Below are positions 24,450 to 34,083 of a stretch of 64,000 nucleotides of DNA, piece by piece. The notes beneath the pieces were generated by a model. The model did no database searches, was not told where the DNA came from, and worked only from the letters and a program-made list of their open reading frames with translations. Positions within the stretch are counted from its first letter, which is position 1. Every line of letters begins with the position of its first letter. The translations under genes were made by a program, and so were the position numbers. The stretch is from Tubulanus polymorphus (taxonomy: Eukaryota; Nemertea; Palaeonemertea; Tubulaniformes; Tubulanidae): the NCBI RefSeq assembly GCF_964204645.1, contig NC_134030.1, positions 19,971,110 to 20,035,109 on the forward strand, read 5' to 3'.

Positions 24450-24803
24450 AATATAACTGTTGGGCCGAGTATATGTTTTGGGTTTGATTTTAAACGTGAG
24501 AAAGAAATGAAATTTAACGTTAATGATGTAATTGCACATATCAAAAATATTACATTTTCTAATGAAACAACATTTGAGTATGAAACAACAATAAATAAAG
24601 AAACTTTAAATGTAGAAAGGATTACTAATTTAATTAGAGAATCTTTCAGATTTTATGAATTAGATGAAGATTTTATCATCGATGATATTAAAAAAATAAT
24701 AATTGAAATATATACAAATGAAACTAGTAATGAAATAAATGTTGAAATAATTATAAATAAGATAACTAAATATTTTGATGGTAGTAATTTTTTTGATAAA
24801 TAA
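24447..24803 (+). CDS. Polinton hypothetical protein, 118 aa
   Basis: Intact frame, acidic and Ile/Asn-rich, probably helical in its second half. No recognised domain, signal peptide or membrane segment. Its TAA stop abuts the ATG of the next gene inside the shared TAAATG motif (24801-24806). Confidence 0.65.
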   Translation: MNITVGPSICFGFDFKREKEMKFNVNDVIAHIKNITFSNETTFEYETTINKETLNVERITNLIRESFRFYELDEDFIIDDIKKIIIEIYTNETSNEINVEIIINKITKYFDGSNFFDK

Positions 24804-25025
24804 ATGAGTGATAATAAGTGGATAATAACTGGATTATATAATGGAGCATTATTATCAGTTGGAACTGTTGGTTATTCAATGGTATTAAAAAAAGTATTCA
24901 AAATGGGGAGTGTTAATGTTGATAGATTTGATATAAATGATATTTTAAAGTTAACATTAGCAGTTACTTTATCTAATTTAACTATTGATTATTTGGAAAA
25001 ACAAAAATATATTCCTCCTATATAA
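24804..25025 (+). CDS. Small membrane protein, 73 aa, Polinton-type
   Basis: Intact. Hydrophobic stretch ITGLYNGALLSVGTVGYSMVL near the N-terminus, then DILKLTLAVTLSNLTIDYL and a short polar tail. One or two membrane passes are likely. It directly follows the preceding stop (no spacer). It lies among virion-associated genes, so an internal-membrane or capsid-associated role is possible but unproven. Confidence 0.65.
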   Translation: MSDNKWIITGLYNGALLSVGTVGYSMVLKKVFKMGSVNVDRFDINDILKLTLAVTLSNLTIDYLEKQKYIPPI

Positions 25026-25049
25026 ATGCATAATTATTTTACTAAATAA

Positions 25050-25473
25050 ATGGCTTCTGCAATTATAACTAATTTTAGGATCGGCAATTGTTAACGCTTT
25101 AGCATTTACTGGTGGTGGTTATTTATTTAAGCATATTGATAAAAATGGATCATTAACAGAACAAAAAAGACATAACTTAGCACTAGAGAAATACAACAAA
25201 GCAGCAGAAGAATATAGAGAAAAGAGGCAAAACTATATGGATTATATTAACAAGGAATTATATGATCAGAAGATTTCACATAGAGATTTTCAATCAGTTG
25301 ATGATGCAATGAGTTTATATAACGCAGTAACCAATAAAGAAAAATTACATCTATACAAACCTAAATTATCAGATTATTATACCCCAAGTAATGAACGGAA
25401 GAAATATGAAATAATATGGATTTTAGGCGGAACTGTTATTGTTATATTTGTAGCATATAGATTTACTAATTAG
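25050..25473 (+). pseudogene. Polinton membrane-anchored protein, frameshift near start
   Basis: The ATG at 25050 sits in CTAAATAAATGG. After about eight codons the frame breaks near 25074, and the rest is open from there to 25473. The body has GSAIVNALAF near the N-terminus, a charged helix rich in Glu, Lys and Arg, YNAVTNKEKLHLYKPKLSDY, and a C-terminal membrane segment (IIWILGGTVIVIFVAYRF). Without the frameshift the length would be about 140 residues. Similar proteins of unknown role occur in other animal Polintons, as far as I recall. Confidence 0.65.
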
Positions 25474-25475
25474 TA

Positions 25476-25495
25476 ATTTTTTTGCTAAATAAATG
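25476..25495 (+). promoter_or_regulatory. T-tract + TAAATG late-promoter-like motif
   Basis: TAATTTTTTTGCTAAATAAATG: a seven-T run, a short gap, then TAAATG at the start codon (25493). Confidence 0.5.
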
Positions 25496-25929
25496 GAGAT
25501 GATAAAGTTGATAATATTAATATTATTCCTCATGATATAAATAAAACTAAATTAAAAACATATTTAGAAAAACAAATATTAGAATTTGAAAATGACTTAA
25601 AGAAAAAAAAGAAAAAATATTTAAAATCTAAAATTATATATTATCTTATTATCAGTGGTTCGGTTACAATTAGTTCTGTAATAACATTTCTAGCAATATT
25701 CAGTCCATTAACACCTTTAGCTATATCAATTGGTGTATTAGGATTAAGTTCAAGTGTTTTAACCGGTATAAGTTCAAAATTAAATATAAAAAGTAATAAA
25801 GAAAAAAATAAAACTAATATAAAAGAAATTAATAAATTAAAGAATACACTAGATTATATAATAAGTTTAAATGGTCATATAACAGTTGAAGAACAAGATA
25901 AATTATTAAAAGAATTAATAAATTATTAA
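25493..25929 (+). pseudogene. Two-helix membrane protein, ~145 aa, frameshifted at start
   Basis: The ATG at 25493 is followed at once by a one-base frame error; the frame starting at 25495 is then open for 144 codons to TAA 25927-25929. It encodes a lysine-rich segment, two adjacent hydrophobic helices (IIYYLIISGSVTISSVITFL and TPLAISIGVLGLSSSVL) and a lysine-rich helical tail. This hairpin membrane topology is unassigned. The open frame, the upstream motif and the flanking genes argue that it was a real gene. Confidence 0.6.
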
Positions 25930-25948
25930 TTTTTTAATTATATAAATG
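25928..25948 (+). promoter_or_regulatory. T-tract + TAAATG late-promoter-like motif
   Basis: AATTTTTTAATTATATAAATG directly before the 25946 gene. Confidence 0.5.
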
Positions 25949-27260
25949 GCAGATAGTTTTCCAAAAGCTTTCCAATATAATAAATCAATTAAATATAATA
26001 TTCCTGCAATAGATTTTAATAAAGATATTACATATAGAAATGAAGTTTTAAATTCATTAATTGATTTATATATTTATGTTACTGAAAGTAATAATTTTCA
26101 TGTAAAGATGGAAAATATATTCAATGTTTATGAAATTAATTTCAAAAATTTAAATGAGGCAAAACAATGGTTATTAAAATCTAATATGAAGTATTGGCAG
26201 AACCAATTAAATTTTTCTGTTTATTGTGCAACAACAGGATGTGGAATTAGTTGGAATGATCATTTGAATAAACCAAGTTTACCATTGATGTTATCACTTT
26301 TTAGATTTCATACATATTTTCAAATAAAATTAATATTAGATGAATTAGAATGTCCTTTACCAGGTTCAAAATATTTTAAAGAATTGAATAATAATATTAA
26401 TTTGTCTAAGTTTTATAAAATATGTAATGAATTTAATATTAATTCAAATAAAGATTTTAGAGCAAAAATTGGAACAATGGGTGGATTAGGAATATTATAT
26501 ACTAAAGAATTTGGAAAAATAATGACAAATTCAGATATAAGAACACTAAATTGGAATGAATTACCAAAATATTATAATAATATACAACAACAAAACAATA
26601 ATGGTTGGGTTAATTTCATTTTAGAAAATAGTGAAGGTTTTACTAAAGCTGGAATACAAAGAATAAATCAATCTATTAGAACTTATTTTAGATGCGCAAG
26701 TTGAAACAAGATCCCCAATAATTGGAAATGATAACACTTCATTCGATGCGCAGAAACAATTTAAAGTATTATTTGAAGATTCCATTCATAATGATAAAAA
26801 TAGATCGATTCCAGAAAACATTGTAAGATATCAAAATTATTTAGATAAATCACATATTAGATTAAATTATTGTATAGGCCCTAATCTATTTATTATTTCT
26901 AATGATTTAGTATTAAAGATGGGAAATATAATTGGTTACAATAATCCAATTTAAACTGCAACAATAAATAATTCATTTGGATTAAATGATATAAATAAAA
27001 AGATTATTACTGCTCCAAAATTAATGGAAGGTGAAAAAAATAAAAAACACATTCAATCAACAGAAACTAAAACTAAAAATATTAAATTAAATAATGATTC
27101 TAAAATAAAAGATTACAATACATCAGAACATATAAAAACTGATAATATTCAACATGATATAATTAAAACTAATGATGATAATAAATCCCATGAAAATACT
27201 AAATTAGCTTTAACTTGTATAGGAATTGTAATCGGAGGAATATTATATTTTAAATTTTAA
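25946..27260 (+). pseudogene. Large conserved Polinton protein with C-terminal membrane anchor, broken
   Basis: Open from ATG 25946 to TGA 26702. A frameshift near 26700 moves the continuation to another frame, which has TAA at 26952-26954 and ends at TAA 27258-27260. The N-terminal two thirds include MENIFNVYEINFKNLNEAKQ, CATTGCGISWNDH and ENSEGFTKAGIQRINQSIRT. The frame after the shift has SFDAQKQFKVLFEDSI, then a low-complexity Lys/Asn linker and a terminal helix (LALTCIGIVIGGILYFKF). Comparable proteins are typical of invertebrate Polintons but have no known function. About 437 codons in all. Confidence 0.7.
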
Positions 27261-27279
27261 TTTTTTTATTATGTAAATG
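27258..27279 (+). promoter_or_regulatory. T-tract + TAAATG late-promoter-like motif
   Basis: TAATTTTTTTATTATGTAAATG, with the motif overlapping the stop codon of the previous gene and ending on ATG 27277. Confidence 0.5.
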
Positions 27280-28898
27280 GCAGAAGGTGGAGAAGATATT
27301 CCATTGGGTCCTTTAGATGAAGCTGGTATAAGTGATGAACAACCACCTGATTTTGATGAAACAAGTCTTAATGACGGTAATGATAATAAAATAGAATATA
27401 ATACTAATTTAGGTGAAGATGATGATTATGATGATGATGATTCCGAATTACGTGAAAAATTAATTAGATATTTAAAAGCTCCTGAAAGTGGTTGAATTTC
27501 AACTAGAAGAGAAAGAAAAGAATTTATGAATCTATTAGAAAAACAACAAGAAAAATATCCTGATAAACCTATGGATTTATATAAAATGAAATCTAGAGTA
27601 ACAGATACAATTGTTAACGAATTATTACCAAAGTTGTAATACATGAAATTGATTCAGAAGGTGTTGTAGAACAAATTTTAAAAGATGACCCATTTTTCAT
27701 GAATAATTTAGAATTTAAAAATGATTCATGGTATTATAATCTTGAATTAAATAGGAATATTGTAACAATTCAATTATCTAAAATGGGTCAAGAAAATATT
27801 TTTGAACCTAAAATGCGAGCAAGATCAACAATTCAACGTTCAAAAGGTGGCACAGAATTTCTCAGAATTATATGGAATGCACTCGATAGAATAAATAAAG
27901 AAGAACCAATTCCTAATATTGATATAAACAAATATTCACCATTTAAAAATCCAAATCCAAATCCTACTGATGTTGATCCAGAAACATCGAGAAGAGATAT
28001 TCAACAAATTGATAATGATTCAAGTCAATTACAATTAACATTAGAAAAAAAAATTGATAGATTAAGAGATTCAGAAGAAGAGATGAATAGTACTGGAATA
28101 AATCGAATGCAATTTTTACTAGAAAAAGGATTTCTTGATTTAACTGATGAAGAATTAAAAGAATTTCCTGAACAAGCACGTAGAGAAATTAAAGGTATGC
28201 AAGAATCATCTGATGAAATTGCTAATATTAAGATGAGATTTTCTAAAATAACCATGTTAGAAAAAGAATTAACTAATGCAGATGAAGAATTAAAACAATT
28301 AGAATTAAATAGAGATCACCAAGTAATAGAGGAAGCTGATTATGAAAGCAGAAAGTTAGCTTTAGTAAAAGAAATAGATGATTTAGAATATAACAAAGCA
28401 TTACAGGAAAAAGAAAAAGAAACATTATTTAAATCATATGATCTTAATCATATTAAAAAATTAAAAGTTATTTTTAAAGATTTGTTGATAAAACCAGATT
28501 CTAAAATATCATTGAAAGATACAATAAGATTATTATTTAAATTAGAAGGAATAACAATTCTTTCAATTCTAACAGCTGTAACTATGTTATTTACAACAAT
28601 TGGTTTAGCAATATCAAATGCTTTGAAATCTACTCCTACTCCAAATAAACCAGATAAACCCCCAGGTAATAATTCTATACAAGATAAAGTTAAAGATGGT
28701 TTAAAAAAATTAGCAAAATATTTATGGGAACTATCTAAAAAATCTGCTGCAGCATTGCCAGGAGTTATTGCATCAATTGTTGGTTTTATATTGAAATCTG
28801 CAGGAAACATTATTAACTTTGCTGCTGAACATATTATTTCATTTTTAATTACAGTTGTAAGTGCAACTATTATTATTTGGGTTAGTAAACATGATTAA
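27277..28898 (+). pseudogene. Coiled-coil/membrane Polinton protein, ~540 aa, broken
   Basis: Acidic N-terminus (EDDDYDDDDSELREK), TGA at 27493-27495, a frameshift near 27637, then open to 28898. The central part is a long Glu/Lys-rich coiled coil (about 28020-28440). The C-terminus has a hydrophobic segment (ITILSILTAVTMLFTTIGLA), a Pro/Lys linker and two more hydrophobic segments around ALPGVIASIVGFILKSAG and FLITVVSATIIIWV. This architecture would suit a membrane-active or internal virion protein. Family not identified; the two breaks mean it is not functional as it stands. Confidence 0.7.
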
Positions 28899-28910
28899 AA
28901 ATAAATAATT

Positions 28911-28931
28911 AATTTTTTTGTTAAATAAATG
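28911..28931 (+). promoter_or_regulatory. T-tract + TAAATG motif before capsid gene
   Basis: AATTTTTTTGTTAAATAAATG, with a seven-T run and TAAATG on the capsid gene start codon (28929). This is the clearest example of the motif. Confidence 0.55.
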
Positions 28932-30148
28932 AGTGGGAGTTACATCGATCCTTCTAAGAATCGTAGAATATCTAATGCTATTAAAGCAGAAAGATCACAT
29001 CATATAATTACTCATAACCCTCCTAACATTAATCCTGATGAAACTTTATATTTTAGAATTCCTCGATTAACACAAAATACTTTTTATGTTCCAAATAGTA
29101 TTTATTTATCAGCCGATATAAAAGTAATCGGTAATAATAATAATTATGTTGTTGATAATGTTGGAAGATATTTGATTAAAAAATTAACTATAAAGATTGG
29201 CCCAGAAACAGTTTTCTCATTAGATGATTATAATTTATTTATGCATTATAAAGATTTATGGTTAACTAAAGAAAATAGAAATAATATGATATTTCAAGGA
29301 ATCCAATCGGAAAACCAAAATAAATTAAGATCAGAAGCGCATAATGCAATATTAACTAATTCTATAGATAAATTGATAAAAAGTTTATATGGAAGCAAAT
29401 ATAAAATTCCATTAGACTTTGAATTGATAAATAATAATGCGCCTTTATATAAATACGCAATTCAGGAAGACGTTATATTCGAAATAACATTTGCTCCTGT
29501 TAATGAAATTGTAATATCTAGCGTTAATAAAGATATGAGTTATAACTTATCGAATATATGTTTAGAATATGATACAGTAACTGATGAAAATATTTCAAGT
29601 ATAATTCAAACTAAATACAATCAAGGATTTTCATTATTATATGATTATATTGATAAATTTAAAACTATAACTATTAATGCAAATGATGAAATTATTAATG
29701 AGAATATTAACTTCCCATGAAGATCTATTAAAGGTATATTAATATTTTTTACCATTGCAACATATACTAATGGTGCAATAAATGTTGATAATTATTATAA
29801 TCCTGAAATAACAAAAGTAGAAATAACTATCGAAGGAATAGCAAATAAAATATTTTGTCAAGGAATGAGAATGATTGATTAATTGAAAAAGTAAAATCAT
29901 CTGAAAATTGTTGTATTAATCAAATTGATTATTTTACCGGTAATAAATATGCATTATGGTTAGATTTTAGAACAACAGAGGATAATTCATTACATGGTTC
30001 TGGAAAAAAATTACAGAACACAAAAGATGGAATACAATTATTCATGACAAAGAATAAAGGAATCAAAAATTTTAAATTGCACATTTATATTATATCTGAC
30101 GCGCAATTAAATATTGCAAATTCTCAATTAAATAGTGTTATGTATTAA
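28929..30148 (+). pseudogene. MCP: Major capsid protein (double jelly-roll), broken
   Basis: About 405 codons. Recognised by the N-terminal pattern ETLYFRIPRLTQNTFYVP, NNYVVDNVGRYLIKKL, a KIGPETVFSLDDYNLF block with a following YKDLWL, and a C-terminal part with YALWLDFRTTEDNSLHGSG, all typical of Polinton capsid proteins. This family forms the hexons of an icosahedral shell. Breaks: TGA at 29718-29720 and a frameshift near 29880. The remainder is well preserved, so decay is recent relative to the protein's divergence. Preceded by the best T-tract/TAAATG motif. Confidence 0.88.
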
Positions 30149-30180
30149 AATTTTAACTTTAATGAATATTTATATAATTA

Positions 30181-31025
30181 ATGGAAGGAGGTAAAGTATA
30201 TAAACATATTCCATACATCGATACACATGAAAATAATGATGGTTTATATTATGTAATACCTTGTAATATAGCTTTGATATTTGATCCTTTTTTCAAAATT
30301 TATAAAACTAAACTAATAGAAATCGATAATAATAAAAGTGAAGTTGTTGATAATTTGTAATAAGTAATGTAATTGATAATAATGTAATACCTTCTACATC
30401 TAATAATGTAATACCTACTACATCTAATAATGTAATACCTTCTACATCTAATAATGTAATACCTTCTACATCTAATAATGAAATAATATTAAATGTTAGT
30501 GAAAATAGAAATTGTTGTGGATATTGTAAAAGTGAATTTTCAAACGCTACATCAAATTGGAATAAACATATGAATACAAGGGTACATATAAATAATGTTA
30601 TAGAACGTGTTGGTTTAAAAGAATTTATAGAACACCCATTTAGATATGTTACAAAGTTTGTTTCAAATCAAAAAGTAAATGGTGAAAAAATATATGAAGA
30701 TTTATTATTAGCAACACCCAATAAAGATGAATTAGATTTAACCGATTCTAATAAAATATTAGAATCAAACACTGTAAATGAAATATTAGGAGCAAACATT
30801 AATAAAGATTCTATGAAACATAAAGTAGAAAATAATGATAAATTTGATTGGATGAATAAGCATAACAATGAAACAACTATCGATGATGCGGTAAAAAGGG
30901 TGAAGAATAAGTATAACAATAATGAAGAATTTGAAGAAGATTCGGTAGAGAAATTGAATAGATTGTTAGGGTCTGATAGTGAAGGTATTAAAATATTAAT
31001 TATATTTAACTCAAATTGTAAATAA
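30181..31025 (+). pseudogene. Zinc-finger protein with NNVIPSTS repeats, frameshifted
   Basis: ATG 30181 opens a 59-codon frame (KVYKHIPYIDTHENNDGLYY) that stops at 30358-30360. A frameshift near 30357 leads to a frame open to 31025. This second part has four tandem copies of the octapeptide NNVIPSTS (one with T for S), one C2H2-like finger (CGYCKSEFSNATSNWNKHMN) and a long acidic, helical tail. Likely nucleic-acid binding. Last rightward gene. Function unknown. Confidence 0.65.
30378..30473 (+). repeat. 24-bp tandem repeat, 4 copies, in frame
   Basis: Four consecutive 24-base units (AATAATGTAATACCTTCTAC + ATCT), the second with one change. The period is a multiple of three, so copy number can vary without shifting the frame. 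Confidence 0.95.
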
Positions 31026-31044
31026 AAAGGGGGTTTTAAGTATT

Positions 31045-31128
31045 TAAGGTATCTAATAGGGATCTAATAGGGTATCAATTAGGGTATCTAATAGGGCATC
31101 AGGTATTAGGGTATCTAATAGGGAATCT
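31045..31128 (+). repeat. TATCTAATAGGG short repeats at the convergent point
   Basis: Seven or so degenerate units of (GG)TATCTAATAGGG between the last rightward gene and the ATPase gene on the other strand. The core AATAGGG also opens the element's terminal repeat. A role as bidirectional transcription end, or chance slippage, cannot be separated. Confidence 0.75.
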
Positions 31129-31149
31129 AATACATAGATATATAAATAG

Positions 31150-31761
31150 TTATTTTATAAATTTATATTCATAGGGAAATTGTAGTCTCAGTAATAATTT
31201 TGAACCTTTATTATTCTTTAATTTATTCATATATTCATCATGTAATTCAGTAGGTATAATTTGATTTTCTTCCAATGATTGTTGCATAGATTTTCTATCT
31301 TTATTGTAGAATAAAACTAGAAATCTTATATTCTCCCTAAAGTCTTTACCAATTGAATTATATTTTTGATTTAAAACCCATGTTGTTATCCCGAAATGTC
31401 TCCAAGAGAAAGCTAAATAACATAATTCACTTTCTCTAACTTTTGAATCATGTAAATTAGCGCAATCATCTACAATGAATAATGTATTTGATCCTTTATA
31501 AGTATCAATTGCTATTTTTATACAATTATCTAAATTTTCTTTTACTGTTTTAGGATCTAATATAATAAACTTTTTCATCTTAACTATATCTCTATTATAT
31601 GTTTTATTCATTTCATAAGTAGGACAGAATAATATTATATTATCAAAATGATTCTTATAAATAGTTTCTAACAAGTCTAATATGAAATGTGTTTTACCAC
31701 AATTGGTTACCCCAGTAACTAACATATTATGCGGTTCAAATATAACTAAATCTTTATTCAT
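31150..31761 (-). CDS. ATP: A32/FtsK-HerA-like genome packaging ATPase
   Basis: An intact 203-residue protein. Walker A GVTNCGKTHF at residues 17-26 and Walker B TLFIVDDCAN at about residues 94-103. The following WRHFGITTWVLNQKY is the sensor-like block seen in poxvirus A32 and Polinton ATPases. The length is normal for the family. It would pump element DNA into capsids. Its start overlaps the integrase stop by eight bases (31754-31761). Confidence 0.92.
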   Translation of the reverse strand: MNKDLVIFEPHNMLVTGVTNCGKTHFILDLLETIYKNHFDNIILFCPTYEMNKTYNRDIVKMKKFIILDPKTVKENLDNCIKIAIDTYKGSNTLFIVDDCANLHDSKVRESELCYLAFSWRHFGITTWVLNQKYNSIGKDFRENIRFLVLFYNKDRKSMQQSLEENQIIPTELHDEYMNKLKNNKGSKLLLRLQFPYEYKFIK

Positions 31762-32833
31762 TTATTCTTTTAATTTTACTAGATAAAATCCATTCATTAA
31801 ATTTATCATCGTATCCTTTATATTTCACCAAAGAATACTTTTTTCCTTTAAGAGTTTTTGATTTCAATACTTTTTCTATTTTGTATTCTATTTCATCTGG
31901 ATTTGGTACAAGAGATAATTCTTGTTCAAAGAAATAACCTAATATTTCTTCATCTTTTAGATCTTCTAATTTATAAACAAAAGGTTTAGTTATCTTTTTA
32001 ATCTTGAATATTTCTTCAGTAAAATTTGGGGTATAACCTTTATAAAAGGTTTTTCTATATTTAGGTATTCTTACGTGTTGTCCTATTTTAAATTTAGGTT
32101 CACCGAAACCATGTGTAACAAACGCTCCATATAGATTATTCCATACTATTTCTGAATTATCTTCTTTTCTAGCTTGTATAGGTTTCATATTTATAGAACT
32201 ATGTTTAGAATTATTATAACCTTTCACTAAATCATCTAATACATCGATATATTTATATATATCATTAGCAGTAAAATATTTCCACATTCTAGTTTTCAAT
32301 GTTTTATTAAATCTATCTATAATAGATGCTTTTTTATCTGAATGTGTTGAAAAATAATCTACATCGTTATCAGATAATAGTTTTTTAAAATGTTTGTTAT
32401 AAAATTCCTTACCTTCATCAAATTGTATCTTATCTGGAATAGCTTCTTTAAATATTGTTTTAAAAGCATTTGTTACTTCTATACCTGTTTTATTTTTGAT
32501 TGGAATTGACCATGCGTATCTACTGAATATGTCTATAACATTTGATATCCAGAAATATCCTTTGTTGTATTCTTCTAAGTTCTTCATGTCAATTAAATCT
32601 GCTTGCCATTGTTGATCGATATTTGAAACCATAACTTTTCTTGTTAAATAAGTTTTATCCATTTTCTTGTGTATTTGATATGTTGGTTGATTTTGTAACC
32701 ATAATCTTAATTCACTATATTTTATATTTTCCTTATCAGATTTAATTTTATTCCATAATTCTGAAACGTTAGAATATGATACTTCACTTTCTGGGTTATA
32801 ATATAAATCTCTTAAATATTGTTCTTTTTTCAT
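31754..32833 (-). CDS. INT: Chromodomain retroviral-like integrase
   Basis: An intact 359-residue protein. The rve core has Asp in WQADLIDM and Asp in IQFDEGKEF. At the third catalytic position, in KASIIDRFNKTLKTRMWKYF, Asp stands where DDE integrases have Glu. Residues 310 onward form a chromodomain (YKIEKVLKS...GKKYSLVKYKGYDDKFNEW). Polinton integrases join the TIR ends to a target with a 6-bp stagger, as seen here. Open frame without breaks, but the Glu-to-Asp change may lower or abolish activity. The start lies in AATAAGATG, without the TAAATG context of the other genes. Stop overlaps the ATPase start. Confidence 0.92.
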   Translation of the reverse strand: MKKEQYLRDLYYNPESEVSYSNVSELWNKIKSDKENIKYSELRLWLQNQPTYQIHKKMDKTYLTRKVMVSNIDQQWQADLIDMKNLEEYNKGYFWISNVIDIFSRYAWSIPIKNKTGIEVTNAFKTIFKEAIPDKIQFDEGKEFYNKHFKKLLSDNDVDYFSTHSDKKASIIDRFNKTLKTRMWKYFTANDIYKYIDVLDDLVKGYNNSKHSSINMKPIQARKEDNSEIVWNNLYGAFVTHGFGEPKFKIGQHVRIPKYRKTFYKGYTPNFTEEIFKIKKITKPFVYKLEDLKDEEILGYFFEQELSLVPNPDEIEYKIEKVLKSKTLKGKKYSLVKYKGYDDKFNEWILSSKIKRINE

Positions 32834-32908
32834 CTTATTTTAATCCATTAATAATAATTTAGATTTAGTTTCAATGACTTTATTTGACTTATTTTCTGGT
32901 ATAATAGG

Positions 32909-33205
32909 TTAATTGTCATTGGAATCATATTTATCATCAGATTTGAATTTTGATTTATATATTACACCGGATAATATAATAACTGTTACTAATCCAATTG
33001 TAATATATAATTTATAATTACTTCCAGCATTAGAAGAATCAGATGGATTATCATTCGAATCAATATCAGATAAAGTCTGTGATTCATTTATATCAGTTAA
33101 TTTCTTTTTCTTAGCTTTTTTTAATTCTGAAGATCTTTTACCTAATTCTCTTGCCCATTTAATTTGTTTCTCGGATCTAGCCTTTTTCTTAACGCCATCA
33201 CTCAT
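32909..33205 (-). CDS. Small basic protein with membrane anchor, 98 aa
   Basis: Intact. A basic N-terminal stretch (KKKARSEKQIKWARELGKR) is followed by a Ser/Asp-rich linker, one hydrophobic helix (LYITIGLVTVIILSGVIY) and a charged tail. Resembles small basic proteins encoded next to the integrase in other Polintons; DNA or lipid binding is possible. Its ATG lies inside the end of the upstream gene, with eight bases of overlap. Confidence 0.68.
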   Translation of the reverse strand: MSDGVKKKARSEKQIKWARELGKRSSELKKAKKKKLTDINESQTLSDIDSNDNPSDSSNAGSNYKLYITIGLVTVIILSGVIYKSKFKSDDKYDSNDN

Positions 33206-33827
33206 TTATTTTAGTTAATTTTTGTTCTGATTCATTTTTTGTTTCAACGTTTGGTTGTAGGTTGTTTTTGTTTGGTTGTAGTACATCTGTTTCGTTCTTA
33301 CCTGATTTATATTCCATAGGCTTGATGTTCGAAAATGTTATGACGCCAGTAGAAATTAATGTCATAACCGATCCTAATCGGAATGAAGCATAACCAACCC
33401 ATTTTTGTAATTCAGTCATAACTAAGTAGTCATTTTTCAAATCACTATATAATTTATTTTCATCATAAATTGGTATTAACTGGTTACATAATTTTGAATA
33501 ACATTTGATAATACCATCACTTATGGAGTCGTTTATTCTAGCTAATCTAGCTTCTTCATAAATCTTAAAATATTTTATTACTTTATCTGGTTTCATAGCA
33601 TCTAATTCTTGAAAAGTAATAATTCTATTTAAAAACTCTTTAGATTCTCCACCAGCAATTAATAATTCAAGATGGTGTTTACAATATAAATAGTATTCAT
33701 GATCTATATTGTTATTAACTTGAATATTATTTTCAATTTTGGTTGGAATATCCTTATTATCACTAATACCCAAATCATCTAATGTTGTTTCAATATCAAT
33801 ATTATTCTTACTCGATTTCTTTGACAT
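33198..33827 (-). CDS. Polinton hypothetical protein, 209 aa
   Basis: Intact. Acidic N-terminus, then a predicted helical core (EYYLYCKHHLELLIAGGESK to LVMTELQKWVGYASFRLGSV) with a moderately hydrophobic end (GSVMTLISTGVITFSNI), and a Lys/Asn/Gln tail. No family recognised. The start is in ATATAAATG. It ends in INE because its last codons overlap the next gene's start motif. Confidence 0.65.
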   Translation of the reverse strand: MSKKSSKNNIDIETTLDDLGISDNKDIPTKIENNIQVNNNIDHEYYLYCKHHLELLIAGGESKEFLNRIITFQELDAMKPDKVIKYFKIYEEARLARINDSISDGIIKCYSKLCNQLIPIYDENKLYSDLKNDYLVMTELQKWVGYASFRLGSVMTLISTGVITFSNIKPMEYKSGKNETDVLQPNKNNLQPNVETKNESEQKLTKINE

Positions 33828-34083
33828 TTATATTAGAGAAATTTAATAAGAAAAATATTATAAGTATTATAAAATGATACTAGTATCTCTTTAGATTAAT
33901 ACTAGATAGTTAAAGTTAAAGAATTCTAGTATTATTATTGTTTTTTTAGTATTTTTTATTTGTGATATAAAGTATTCTCTTTTGAAAAGAATTGTAAAAG
34001 AAAATATTAAAAATTAAAATAGAAATAATGGCTAGTTGAAGTTATTGTTTTTTAAATATATTTTATTTGAGATATATTAATCT
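33828..34083. other. Intergenic AT-rich stretch in Polinton
   Basis: No gene, repeat or fold recognised between the HNH gene end and the 209-residue gene start. Confidence 0.5.

Noticed and set aside
30378-30473. CRISPR-like or iteron array
   Set aside because: Units are contiguous without spacers, in a eukaryotic element, and in frame with a protein; it is a coding tandem repeat.
31045-31128. Internal telomere-like repeat
   Set aside because: The AATAGGG units are irregular and the context is AT-rich intergenic; not a TTAGGG-type array.
33198-33827. Adenain-like maturation protease
   Set aside because: No His-Asp/Glu-Cys catalytic pattern could be found in this or any other gene of the element.
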